From positions 1,153,861-1,217,860 of the forward strand of contig VHZZ01000002.1 in the NCBI GenBank assembly GCA_009801015.1: DNA of 64,000 nucleotides, given 5' to 3'. The position numbers were made by a program, and so were the translations under genes. This document shows positions 35,820 through 47,600 of the stretch, piece after piece. The notes under the pieces were generated by a model that was not told where the DNA came from, did no database searches, and saw only the letters and a program-made list of their open reading frames with translations. The DNA is from Silene noctiflora. Taxonomy: Eukaryota; Streptophyta; Magnoliopsida; Caryophyllales; Caryophyllaceae. Numbering within the stretch: the stretch's first letter is position 1; the number at the start of each line of letters is the position of its first letter.

Positions 35820-36550
35820 ACTAACATAAACACTTTGCCGGTTTTAGCCGCTGTTAATGGATTAATGGTACTAGTAGAGTAGTAGAGTAGTAGGTAGCCA
35901 ATAGATACGTATACGTAGTAGAATTTCTGTAGTTTTATAGTCATATCCACATGGTAATAACGCGTCCTTTCTTGTCTTTTTTACAAGCTCTCAAGTCTCA
36001 TACTTCATCAGTATAGCTTATTCGGTTTGACTTAAATCACGTCTCGAGTTTAACACTCTAAATAATCTAGCGATTTAATCTTGGTACAACAATTTAAGTG
36101 CAAAGTTATCTACTTATAAAACGATTTTTTCTTTTTTGGAGTTGGTCTAAAAGTAATTACGGATTTACTCCCTACATGTTTTCCTCTCTTCTTTCGAATT
36201 AAAAAAATCAAATAGGAATGACCGACAAATATGGATGATACCTAATACCGTTTCCATATATTAAAAGAAGAAATAATAAAAAAGGATAATGTAATAGTGA
36301 CACGTTTAGTCGGAGGCATGTTAGTTTGTTTAGACAGAGAGTTCAATGTTTGTCCTTGAAATATGTCGCATTCACAACACGTTCATCACATTATTTTATA
36401 TTAAAGACATAGAGTTGAGAGACAGTAAATGTTTTGTCCTGTTGTAACGCGCATGTATATCCATCCATATATACATACATGAAGGGAATTCACCAGGCCA
36501 CAATTTAAACTGTCTTAAAATGCTTTAATTTGTTGGTTTTTGACAGTTGA
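33045..36550. other. KH 3' region and long spacer, no gene recognised
   Basis: The first several hundred bases are likely 3' UTR. Small frames (34068-34256, and 34967-35279 on both strands) show no family resemblance. AAT and TTA microsatellites at about 35620-35660 and 35786-35818 are complementary to each other. No gene or element ends are supported. Confidence 0.4.
35620..35818. repeat. Complementary AAT and ATT microsatellites
   Basis: About 13 AAT units (35620-35658) and about 11 ATT units (35786-35818) face each other across 130 bp and could pair as a hairpin in single strands. Confidence 0.7.
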
Positions 36551-37066
36551 GAAAATAGGTAATTTGAGTTATGAGCGAGCAACTAAACCAACAGAAATAC
36601 ACATACAAATACAAACTAAAGTTGGAACATATTATTTCTGTCTCCAATCATTTACTCCTTGATTTCAGGAGGTTTGTAATTATCTCAAAATATTTGTTAT
36701 ATGTTTTTCTTTTAATTATCTCTTCTTGGGGTTTTATTCCCTGCTCTCTTAAGGTTGTTTAATTTCTTCGATAATTTGTTATGATTTTGTTGTGTGCACC
36801 ATTGTTTTCGTGCTGCGTTCTCGTGTTCTTTGAATAATTTTTTAAAATGTTGAAAAGATTACAACAACTTTATTGTATTTATGAACATTACATTATGTTC
36901 CTAATGATTGGTTTGGATTGTGTTTCAGGTTGTTGTTGAATTCTTGAGGTGCAGGGGTTTTCCCATTTTCGTCACCTCTGATTATCATTGCGGCTAGTAA
37001 GATATATTAGAGTAAATTAATACGACAAAGACGTACGGGAGAAAGGGAGAAAGCAAGGAGTGCCTA

Positions 37067-38040
37067 ATGGCTTCTGGGGAAAGGGACTTGCTGATTGATC
37101 TTGAATCTGGTGGTGGTGGTGGTGGTGGCGTTCTTACTGACATTGCCTTAGCTGAGGAGGGCTGTAAAGTGGGGAGGAAGACATGGAGCCGAGCTTTAAG
37201 TTGTAAAGGAATAATGAGTAGTTTAAGCGATACTGAATCAAGTGTGGATGTTTCAAATCTGAGTAATATTGCATTCGGAGGATTAGAATTAGCTATTGAC
37301 AAATTATCAGGAGGGGAAGAAACCAGAGAGGTAGTGGCTGTGGTTCCTATCGAGAAGAAGAATCCTGGTGAGCCACTGAAAAAGCCCAATNGGAAGAAGT
37401 CCTCCAAGCCACCGCGNCCTCCTAAAGGTCCTGTGCTGACANCATCTGACCTTAAGTTGGTGAAAGAGCTGACANAGCTGGCTGCCAGGAAACGTGCTAG
37501 GATTGAGCGGATCAAGGCTTTGAGGAAGATGAAGGAGTCCAAGCGGTCGACTTCAAGCAGTAGCATGCCTGCTATGATCATGACTGCTCTTTTTTTCCTT
37601 GTCTTAATATTTCAAGGTATGCTGCCGCTTTCCCCATCTTTCTTCTATCAATCTTGAATGTTTNTTGTTCAGAAGACATGTCAAACAATTACATACTGAT
37701 ATGGAAACAATTGGTGAAACCTGGTTCTGATTAGGTGGAATTATTGTTGCAGGCACGTTCTCTGGAAATAACGCAAGGAAACAANTTGTGGAGTCTCCTG
37801 CGCCAGCTACGTTAAGGGAGGGCTTGGTTCCAGTTCAAGTCTTGAACAATGCCTCCACAAATGAGATGAATCAGCCTTCATCTGTATCTTTCAGGTGAGT
37901 TGTTTGTTATGGCTATGCTTCACGTCTTTATTTTGTCATGTTAACTGTTATCAGAACTGACACCTTTTTCTTGATGCAGTACTTCAGAGCAGCCTTTGAG
38001 CTCAGGCCATCATCGGAAGGAAGGAGTTGACGCGAGATAG
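37067..38040 (+). CDS. Plant-specific single-pass membrane protein, function unknown
   Basis: Three exons (37067-37616, 37753-37894 and 37980-38040) join in phase to 250 residues. The N-terminal 165 residues are hydrophilic with a short poly-Gly run from a GGT repeat. A proline/lysine-rich stretch (KKSSKPP then PPKGPVLT) leads to a basic helix (LAARKRARIERIKALRKMK). A single hydrophobic segment (MIMTALFFLVLIFQG, about residues 169-184) follows, then a 66-residue tail. I recognise the layout as a widespread uncharacterised plant family with a KPPRPPKGP motif before a C-terminal membrane anchor; no function is known to me. Seven ambiguous bases fall in 37391-38041, five of them in coding sequence. 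An upstream leader intron is possible. It lies tail-to-tail with LACS1, 0.7 kb apart. Confidence 0.75.
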
Positions 38041-38734
38041 NTTTTTAGTCATTCGGAGGCCACGTCTGCCTACCACTTTTTGATGGATCAACTGCTTCTC
38101 TAATGGCTACGTGCGTGTAAATATGCTGAGAGTTGTCATTGGGAGGCTGTGTATATACAGGTGTACCTTGTAATGACCAAGGTTGCAGCTTTTGGCGGCG
38201 TCTTTGAGCAAACTCGATAATTCTAGTTGGAGACCTAATGTTACATAATCTGGCTAAGTTTTCGGCGTTGAGCCTTTTCATTCATTTATTCCATTTTCGG
38301 TTAGATCAGTCACTGAACAGTGGGACTCCTCACCGAATCTCAGGGCAAAATGCCTTGGTTCAGTTCTTCTATTCTATGTATCAGCAATTGAATCAAAAAC
38401 TAACATTATTATTTATTTATTCAACATTTATTACTCTTGCTTTTGCTCCATCCCATTTATCGATTCTGATCATGTTTGCAGTTATGCGCGTTGGTTGTTT
38501 TAGACTTTCACTGACGTGATTTACTGTGGTTTGAGATAAAAGTAATTATCAAATGATAATAACTAAGAACTGAAATTACGATTTAGGATTTGATACAATG
38601 GCGCTAGTCTTGCGGCTGCTAGAAATATTCCGTACACAATTCCAAGTGGAAAAAAGATACAAACACTGTGTTTGAGAGCCACAACTGACAGTAATGTCAT
38701 AACCATCCTCGCTGGTCCGCATTAAATAAGGATC
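38041..38734. other. Convergent 3' spacer
   Basis: This is the space between the converging ends of the membrane-protein gene and LACS1, presumably both 3' UTRs. No further feature is seen. Confidence 0.5.
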
Positions 38735-41700
38735 TCAGTACTTCGCTTGAGCCAGGATACAGTACATTTCATCGATTGCTTCCTGCATAAATTCATGGGA
38801 CGTAACATAAGCATTTGACACAAGACCAGTTCTCGGTTACTAAGGGGGATGGGGAGAGTTCGTGTGTATGTTACCTGGTAACGTTTGAGCATTCTATCCC
38901 TCTTCTTCTTCATGGTAGGTGTCAGCAAGTCTGGGATTGTCTCGAACGTCTGTGATTCTATTATTATTCCCTTGACATATTCGAAACCTCTCAGCTGATT
39001 TTACATGAAAAGAAGTTGTTAAGAACAAGAATTCGATGTCTAAGCTACACGAGAATCTTTGGAAGGCCATGTATAGTATACCTTGTTTCTTTCAGCAGCA
39101 GCCTTGAGCTCAGAGTGAACATAAGTTTTGAAATCAGCGCGAGAGCATAACTGAGTGAAGTTGCCTTGGTAACCGTTTTGATCCGCCCACTTCCGGGAGT
39201 AATCTTCATTAGGCACCACAACTGCAACCAGCATCGACTTAAAGCTGTCTCCGTACACCCATATCTAAAGGAGAAATAGGAGTTTCAGTACGATCCTGGG
39301 TATGTAATGAAGAAATGAAACAAATTTATGGCAGAAGAGGACTTACATCTTCAACAATAGGACTGACAGCATATATTTTCTCCAGGTACTCGAGTGCGAT
39401 GTACTCTCCTTGTGACAGTTTTATCAGATGCTTCTTCCTATCAATGATCTTCAAGGCGCCATTAGGAAGCATTTCCCCTATGTCACCTACCAGCACCAGA
39501 GGAAAGAATAATGTCATTTTTGTCAAGAGTTACTCCATAAAACAGTAACTGTGAGAATGAGGACGAACCTGTATGAAACCATCCGTCTATGATTGATTCC
39601 TTGGTGAGCTGAGGGTTCTTGTAGTAGCCAGAAAAGACTGATTTACCCCTCACACAGATCTCACCGCGTGGGGGGTCAGACAGGGGGTTGTACCCCATTT
39701 CCGGGACCTCTTCCAGACGAAGTTCAGTATATATAGATGGAACACCAACAGCTCCCAGCATTGACATGTCGTCAGGCATGCAATGTGTGGACAGTCCGCA
39801 GGTCTCTGTTAGTCCTGCAGTGCTTATTGGACTTCAGGTATGTGATCCAAAGATATGAATCTACACTAGTTCAAACTTCTAGCAGAGATGATTCTAATAA
39901 AACAGTACCATAGCCTTGAAATACAAAGCAACAGCAAGTGACTCGGAGAAACTCCTCTATTTCCTTGCTCCATGGTGCTGCTCCACAAACAATGAGACGA
40001 ACACGACCACCTAACTTATTCTTAACCTGAATTTGGACACTCCTCACGTTAATTGATCTCAACTCTCTAAAGAACATTGATGGCATAAGATCAACATAAA
40101 AAGTTGATACCTTTCTGAAAGCTATTAAGTCTGACAAAGGGGATGCATTCTTGTATTTGAACCCTAAATTCATCCAGAATAGTTTGCTGTAGAAGAGGAG
40201 AGTTACTGCCACAACCGCCTAACTGAAGCTAACTTGAAATGTAGAAGGTTTGAATAACTTACTACTGGTAAAGGAGGTCAAATATCTTCCTTCTCCTTGG
40301 ATTGAGAACTTCAACCCCCTTCTTTATGCCTGACAAACATCGGCAGCATATTTTTAACCTTGTTAACATGAATCAGTTCAGAAATACTACTGCATTAAGA
40401 CAGAAGACTGATAAAAAGCACTTGCCTTCATATACACGTTCAAAGACTCGAGGTACACCAGCAAAAAAAGTTGGCTTTAGTTCCATCAGATCTTCACTTA
40501 GTTCATTTATATTCTTTCGGGGAGATTCGGAGAATGATCAAAATAAATGTTATAAATTGCTGGTCAAAAATGCAATGTAATATTTAGGGTTATGCAGAAG
40601 AATAAGAAGAGCATACCCCATGAAAATAGCCAACAGAAGCACCCTTTCGGAAAAAGTATTCCTCAATCACACGGTCTAATATATGAGCAAGAGGGAGGAA
40701 AGATAGATACACGTCATCCACTGTCATCTGTACACAGTAAAATTCAGCTAGATTACATCAGAATGTCACATAACAAACCAGAAGGTTTCTTAAACCAAAG
40801 AAGAATCAGTAGCTGGCAGAATTAGAGTCGTATTCAACCTTATCTTCAAACTGCTCCATGAAAAGATCCAATCCTCGGATAAACATGGCGACATTTTCAT
40901 GTGTAATGACGACACCTTTTGGTTCTCCACTTGTACCGCTAGTGTACATTATTGTACAGATGTTGATTGCTTGAGGAGGAACCGTTTCTGATGGTTCTTC
41001 CTTACCCTGTTTGAATATGAGCAGTTTTGTATTATTAAGATCGTGAAGGAATACAGTACTAGAATTACATGTGCTTGCCAATGGACTTACCATCTGAAGG
41101 AACTGATTCCATGAGTAAGTCTGAATCCCTACACCACGCGCCTTTTTATTTTCTTCCGCAGCAAATGATGTGAAGCAAACAACAGCTGCAATTTTATTTC
41201 ATTTAGCAAGTTAACTTGTGCTCAATCTGGTTTGCCACATAGCACAAGTAATCAGTCTTACATTTCAGTCGACGAGAAGAGAAGCAGTCTGGATCCAGTA
41301 ACTGCAGATGGTTCAGGTATTACTAATGAGCAAAAAGAAATACCAAAAGTGATGTAATAAGCTTGACTAAGAAAGGATCAAGGATATCTTGAACTTACTT
41401 CGCCAAATTTTTTGGGATGAACAAAAACATAATCAATCTCAGCATGTTCAAGGATGAAATCAATAGCAGTCGGTCCTGTATACCAAAGAAGCAGATATGG
41501 TTCAGGAAAAGGACTGGGAATTTATTTAAAACGCAAATGAGTCCATACTACTTACCTAAGGTATCGTAGAGAGGAACGCAAATCAAACTCTGAGCATTGC
41601 AAGCCTACACAAAGTTCGCACCCTTTTCATTACAAATTTTATTAAGGTTCAAGTGAGAACATTTTCTGTAAGGTTGGTTCGTACGACAAACCTCCATGGC

Positions 41701-42375
41701 CACGATCCATTGAGGACAGTTAGCACCATATATTCCAATTCGTGCACCCTATCCCACGAGTAAAAATTTATATCAGGAAGACAACTAGGCCATATAGAAA
41801 CATATGAAGGGAACAGGGAAAATAAAATTGATAATGAAAGTATAAATGCGCATCGCTTACAGGCTGAGCCCCACACGCCCGCAGCGCAGAGCCAATATCA
41901 AGGACATCCTGATACACTTCCTTGTATGTTTTCCACATATAAGGACCCCACTGATCATCCAAGCAAATCAAATATTAACACAATCATCACCAAATAATGA
42001 GCACTATCAAGTTGGTTGAATAATATTCATGTAAATTACCTTATCATGAACTAATTCGCGCCAACCCAACATTTTGCTTCCTGGGTGCTTCTCAACAGAA
42101 AGTCTAGAGATGTAACAAAGGAACAGCGGGTGAATAACATGCAGAAGAACAGGGAAAACTTAGCCTTTCGGAATCCAGCAAATACACATATACGTACACA
42201 AGTACGTCCTACGTTTGAAATACCTGAAAGAATCCCAAGCAGTGGAAATATCAGGATCAGGAGCAGGGAATCCATGCTCGGAGAGAATGTTCCGGTAAGT
42301 GGGGCCTACTGCAGGTCGCCCGTCTTGCCCTTCTTTGCCACTTGCTACTTCTACTGAACTCTTCTTCATATTCAT
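38735..42375 (-). CDS. LACS1: Long-chain acyl-CoA synthetase 1
   Basis: The enzyme activates long and very-long-chain fatty acids to acyl-CoA with ATP; in Arabidopsis LACS1 serves cuticular wax and cutin synthesis at the ER. Nineteen exons on the minus strand join in phase to 662 residues: 42375-42224, 42103-42040, 41950-41861, 41748-41692, 41604-41556, 41475-41399, 41301-41262, 41185-41091, 41006-40839, 40727-40617, 40513-40426, 40329-40263, 40186-40111, 40026-39909, 39814-39569, 39486-39347, 39264-39082, 38994-38875 and 38782-38735. The AMP-binding loop is YTSGTSGEPKG (229-239). Other landmarks are PTFFAGVPRVFERV, LRVTCCCFVFQGYG, GLTET, WFHTGDIGE and DRKKHLIKLSQGEY. LACS1-type stretches such as GPYMWKTYKEVY and IWVYGDSFKSMLVAVVVPN separate it from LACS2/4. 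Intron 11 has a GC donor (GAAG/GCAAGT). All catalytic motifs are intact. Confidence 0.92.
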
Positions 42376-43033
42376 CTTTTGCTTATTTGAATATTTCTAT
42401 GATTTCATAAATTACTGCACAGTTTAGTCATATATTATACTACAGAGTAGTAATTATTTAGAGCAGTTACGTTGTTAGAAAGTTTCGAGATTTTGACGTA
42501 GCACAAGCTAAAGCAGCATAGTCACACATTTCTTCATGCCTTTTTTATTGTTTGACAGTTTCTCAAATAAAAACTAGGAACATCAAGTGTGTGAAGTGTA
42601 GCAAAAGCGGGAGATGACATAAATGTACGCAACCTTACCTTACCTGACTCGTAAGTCGTAACCAGTTGAAACTAATTAAGAAAGCAAGTTTTGAATGTAA
42701 GTCAGAAGTAAAATGGCAACAGTGTGAGCTGCCTAATGAAGGTGAATATGATAAAGTTGAAGATTAGAGAGCTCATTATAAACACAAGTGCAAGGAGTAA
42801 TTAAAGAAAAAGTTGCTAAAAAGAGGAACAAAGTTTGAAAACACAAAGTAGTTGTGAAGAACGTACGACGTTGCAATCTCTTTATTTGAGCAACGAAAGT
42901 AATGTGACATAAACTCCATTAATGAAGCATTTGAACCTATTTATTGTAATGGGGCCAGTGACGGACGAGTTGGTTGAATCGATTTCAGTACACATTAATC
43001 AATCAGTCTTTCTTGTATACTGCATTCAATAAA
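42376..43033. other. LACS1 upstream region
   Basis: The promoter and leader of LACS1 should lie here. A minus-strand TTTATAATG near 42776 is a weak TATA candidate. No gene is seen. Confidence 0.35.
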
Positions 43034-43231
43034 CAAAGCGTCTTACTTGTGACGAACACTATCCGTCATAAGCTGAAGACGGAAAGTGCCCCTCTCACAA
43101 TAAGGCAAGTGGGAGGGATAATGGGTGAGAAATGGAGCACCACATGGATAGTGTTACTTGCCTACTGTGAGAAGGGCACTATCCGTTCTCAGCTTGTGAC
43201 GGATACTGCCCGTCTTCAATGAGAATTTGTG
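43034..43231 (-). mobile_element. MULE-type MITE, family A, copy 4, with 9-bp duplication
   Basis: It runs from CAAAGCGTCTTACTTGTGAC to CTTCAATGAGAATTTGTG. The 9-mer TTCAATAAA stands on both sides (43025-43033 and 43232-43240). This perfect duplication is the best evidence that family A moves by a Mutator-type transposase. It lies about 650 bp upstream of LACS1. Confidence 0.85.
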
Positions 43232-43240
43232 TTCAATAAA

Positions 43241-44689
43241 TTCTAACCTTTAAAGTTGATTGTAGAAGCATAATAAGGCTTATAAATCAACACCAAAATT
43301 GGAGTATCATCTCACGCACAACGCCATAAAAGTAGCTTTAACTCGTTTTCCAATATGCTACTCCGTGTATTGTTGCCCAAGTAGTTGGCCCCATTAATAA
43401 TAATACAAATTTGAAAGTGAGATGGACTGCACAACAATTCTTTCGAATGTTTCCGTCATGTCTTGACTTAAGCTCAATCAAACTGATCTCGACCTTGAGG
43501 TGAGATAGGCCAAATCTGAACTGAGCCGGATCTGAAAAGCTACCGTTGTTTTGACTTCAGTCGTTATTGTAGAATTTGTTTAAATTGATTTATGGAAAGG
43601 AAAATAATACGAAAATAATGAATCTAAGGCTGTGCGAGTTTTAAATAGAGCTCGAATTAAACTGAGGCTGTAGAATAACGAACATGGGTGCATAACGTGA
43701 ATTGCTTCCCTTTGTCTTTGGAGGATTATGAACAAATCGGTACGTAACAATTACCCTTATAATTTGGCTACAATAGTGATGGGTAACAAACTCCTCGTAG
43801 ATTTTCTTCATAATACAGCAAATATACTTTATTGCGCGACTTGATCATAAAGAAGAAACATGGACGTTGTATACCAAATGTCAAATATTTCATTAATCCC
43901 CTTGTTTATTTGCAAACGAATCGATTGTCTAATTAAAACAAAGAAAGAAAGAAAGCAGCCACACTAATAGATTGACATAATATTGCATCCGAGCCACTAA
44001 AAGGATACGGAGAGGAGAGGAAATAGAGAGGATCCTAATTGGACGGTGATATATTGATGTCTACCATACAACCATCTAGGATAGCATTACTTAATGGTGT
44101 GTGTATTTGATAGGATTGTTTTCATTCCGACGAACGCAAACATAACAAAACATTATGCTCCAATAGTATTATGCAACTGCCAATCTCCTACTAAGCACTT
44201 TGATATGTTTCTTCATACAGACTCGAATATAAACACGGATTAATTAACTATCACAACTGAAAAATATGACATCTCCATGTCAAAGTGAAATTTTGGTGGT
44301 TCAGACTTCAGATACACGAGGCTAGGTTGGACATTGTCCAGGTAATCACAGAAGTCGAACATTGACAATGACGAAGGGGCCTTGTTAGCCTGGATAAGAC
44401 ACAGGACATCATTCTCATGGTCGAATCTTGATAGACATCGTCCACTCGTGTATTGCATGAATATATGGTTTTGGCAGTCAACATAACTGATGTTAATCAA
44501 GAATTGAGGAGTTGCATAACTAGCATGTCGTCACTCTGTTTCAATAACATTAAGAGATATACAAAAACAGAAATAGGGTCAAGAATGCTAAAGCACAGGG
44601 TTCCTAGCTTACTTCACCGCCTAGACGCACTCCCTACTAGTCACCGTCACTATAACATTACCGGTGCTTCAGTGGCACTACACCAATGG
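43241..44689. other. Intergenic, no gene seen
   Basis: Spacer between LACS1 and the 3' end of the DUF724 gene. A minus-strand frame at 44240-44500 could be 3' UTR or chance. No element ends are found. Confidence 0.4.
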
Positions 44690-47600
44690 TTAAATACACT
44701 CACACATCGATCTGGACTCAACAATGCTCTCCTGAACATGCGCTACACTGAAATATACAAGCAAATTGACCAAATGGTAAAAGAAATAAAAAACAATTAC
44801 CGGAGTGACGCGGTGACTTTGTCAAATTCCTGTTGAGCACACTCAAGAGAGCCCTTCACAGCATCCATACTCGACTGCAACAAGGTTAACTCAGTGTCCT
44901 TCCGCTCTTTCTTTGACATCACAAGAGCCTGTTTCTCCTTCAGCTCCTTTGTCTTCTTCTCCAACTCTGCAATCTCATCCTCCATCTTTGATTTCTCCTG
45001 TGTTTGCTCCTTGATCTGGCTTTCCATCTCTTTGCACGTATTTTCAGCCTGCTCACACCTGGTCTTTATTGATATCAATTTATGTAATAGCTCTTGCACG
45101 GGTCCCACATTAAATCCAAGTTCTTCCAGGTCAACGAGAGCTTCCAGATACCCATCTAACAGACTCCTGGGGTCATCAAAACGGGCCCGAGACACTTTTT
45201 CAGCTAAGCTGGTGAACGTCACCATACTACCTATGGCCAATCCTTCTCGACATTCTTCCTTAATATTATACAAAGGGAAGAAATGCGGTTTTTGAGGGAT
45301 TCGCTTCAAAACTTCCATGGATTCAATCACTCCCCATATAAGGGAGTTCTTTGCGAAAGGCAACTCCTGATTTTCTCTAGGCATTGTCACAGTAAATTGT
45401 ATTAGTGTCTCATCTGGTCTTCGGGTAGCATCATTATCATGGCTTGAATTTCCAGCTGAAGTCTCGTCGTCTTTTTCCTGCTGCACCTCCTTTGACTGAC
45501 AACATGATTGTGTTGTAATTGCATCTTGCATTACTCCAGTCTCAAGTTGAGACTGACCTGCATACCCAGACGGCCAGACAAAGAGTCAGAGAAATACAAT
45601 AAAAGGAAATAGTAACGACGATACCCCAACAACAAGAGAGGGCAAGGGAGTCATATGTAGGCAGAGTGAGGCAATTTCAGGACGATCACTGATGAAATTG
45701 CGTCACGATTGACAGCAACTTTCCACAATTTAAGAAGGGCAGAATGTTATAGTGATTATTTGGCTTTATTCGATCATAAAAAGAATCATCAAAGTTGTAT
45801 AGCAGCTACTTCTTACATGCATCAGTTTCTTTAGGAGAGTGAGCTCCCTCGAGCCAGGCTGATAATGGCTTATCATCTTCAGAAGCATTACTTGAAGCTA
45901 CAGCAACAACTGCAACATCTCGGCCTACTTCATTGTCAGGATCCTCAACTGGTCTTCCGATAGAGTTAGCAGCAGTGTCTGCAAAATAACTCACAACCAT
46001 AGGCTCAGCTATCTGCTTGTGTAGCATGGAATTCCTTGATAACTAAATTATACTCCGTAGCCCGCACTACAAGTTAAACCGCATCACAGAGCCAATACTC
46101 AAAATGAAAGCAGCAACATGCTATAGTTATCTATGCTTGGTGAGGTCAAAAGATACAAAAAAGAAAGTAGCTTTAGATTGATTGTCCTTGCCATTAAAAA
46201 CTTTCAATACCTTTGGTTGGAATTTCTGCCTCGTTGATCGATTTCAATTTCTTTCCCCTTAAGATAAATGTGTTAGCTGGTTCCGCAGCTGCTACCGGTA
46301 TCTTGCAATGTTTTCTAACTTGTCGTTTTCCAACACTCCTCTTACCAAAGCTCAACCTACGAATGTCACGTGACCGTTTGAATTGATCACTAATGATGCT
46401 CATACGTGTAGTATGAGGATCATTAAAAGGAGAGTTGCCTATCGAAAGCGGCTCAACAACAGCAACAGGATTCTCAACTTCATCTGCAACATTTAGCCTC
46501 CTGTTTTCCGCATTTTCTGGCACTAATGCAAGTCCAGACACACAAGATGAGTATTACACATACTGCAGGAGCATCACTCAACATTAATGGGACATTATTA
46601 CAGCCTCAATCATGGGTATACCTGCTTCGTTGGTTTTTGGACTACCAACTCGAAAAAGAACTTTAGGTGGCCTGCCTCTCTTTTTTTTCAGATTAGTGAC
46701 TTCGCCTTCTTTTGGAGATTCACTTGCCTGCAACTAGGGTGGGGAAAAAAGGTTAATAAAAATAACCTTGTATATTAGTACCCTAAAAAGGCCAGGTGGC
46801 AATGCAGCAAGAGCGGGGAGGAACCAAGAATGAGCAAAGGCGACATTGGAAGGAAAAAGATGTCTGACAAAAATATTCGATTTTGAGTGGCTTGTAAATA
46901 AAAAAAATGCATCAAACGAGTTATATAACTTACCGCTGCTGAGGCTGCTAACTGTTTCCCCTCATCTGTCATGGTCTTCTTCACCACTTTCAGAAGCGAT
47001 GTTGAATTCTTCACTTTTAAACCAGTCAACGTGTCATTATGTGTCAGCCCTATCACAATTGGTCCATAAGGTATCACCGCATCACTTTTAGGTGGTGTTT
47101 GGTCAACAGTCTCTCCAAGTGTAGTCTCTCCAAGTGTATCTAGTAAAACCTTACTCAGTAATATGTCACTCAAACTAGAGCTAAAAGTACCCTTCTCATA
47201 ATCACACAACATTATATACCTGCCCCTACAACTTGTAGCCTCAGCGGTCTTCCTCTCTTTCGTGGGGTGGGATGCTTCTCACCATCACCCTAAAAACGAA
47301 AATTCACATAGTTATACAATCTATTTCCATCCCACAGCTGTTACAGGAAGAAATGCAGGTAAGAAGACTAAATGAGTAGCTGTAAAGAAGGCAAATACAA
47401 CAGAACCAAGAGTAAAGTGTTGGTCTCAAAATGAATTGGGCTGTGGCTAACATGAATCAACCGTGAAAAATATTCATTAAACAAATGGGGAAAAAAAGAT
47501 AATCGAGATCATTAAATCTACATTAACAGTCTTTTCATCAGCACATATAGCAATATTCATTGCCAAATTTGCAAACAATAGCCAATGCAAATAATAGATA

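Noticed and set aside
44240-44500. 86-codon minus-strand ORF near the end of the DUF724 gene
   Set aside because: It does not resemble DUF724 C-termini, and the exon at 44690-44747 closes the frame better.
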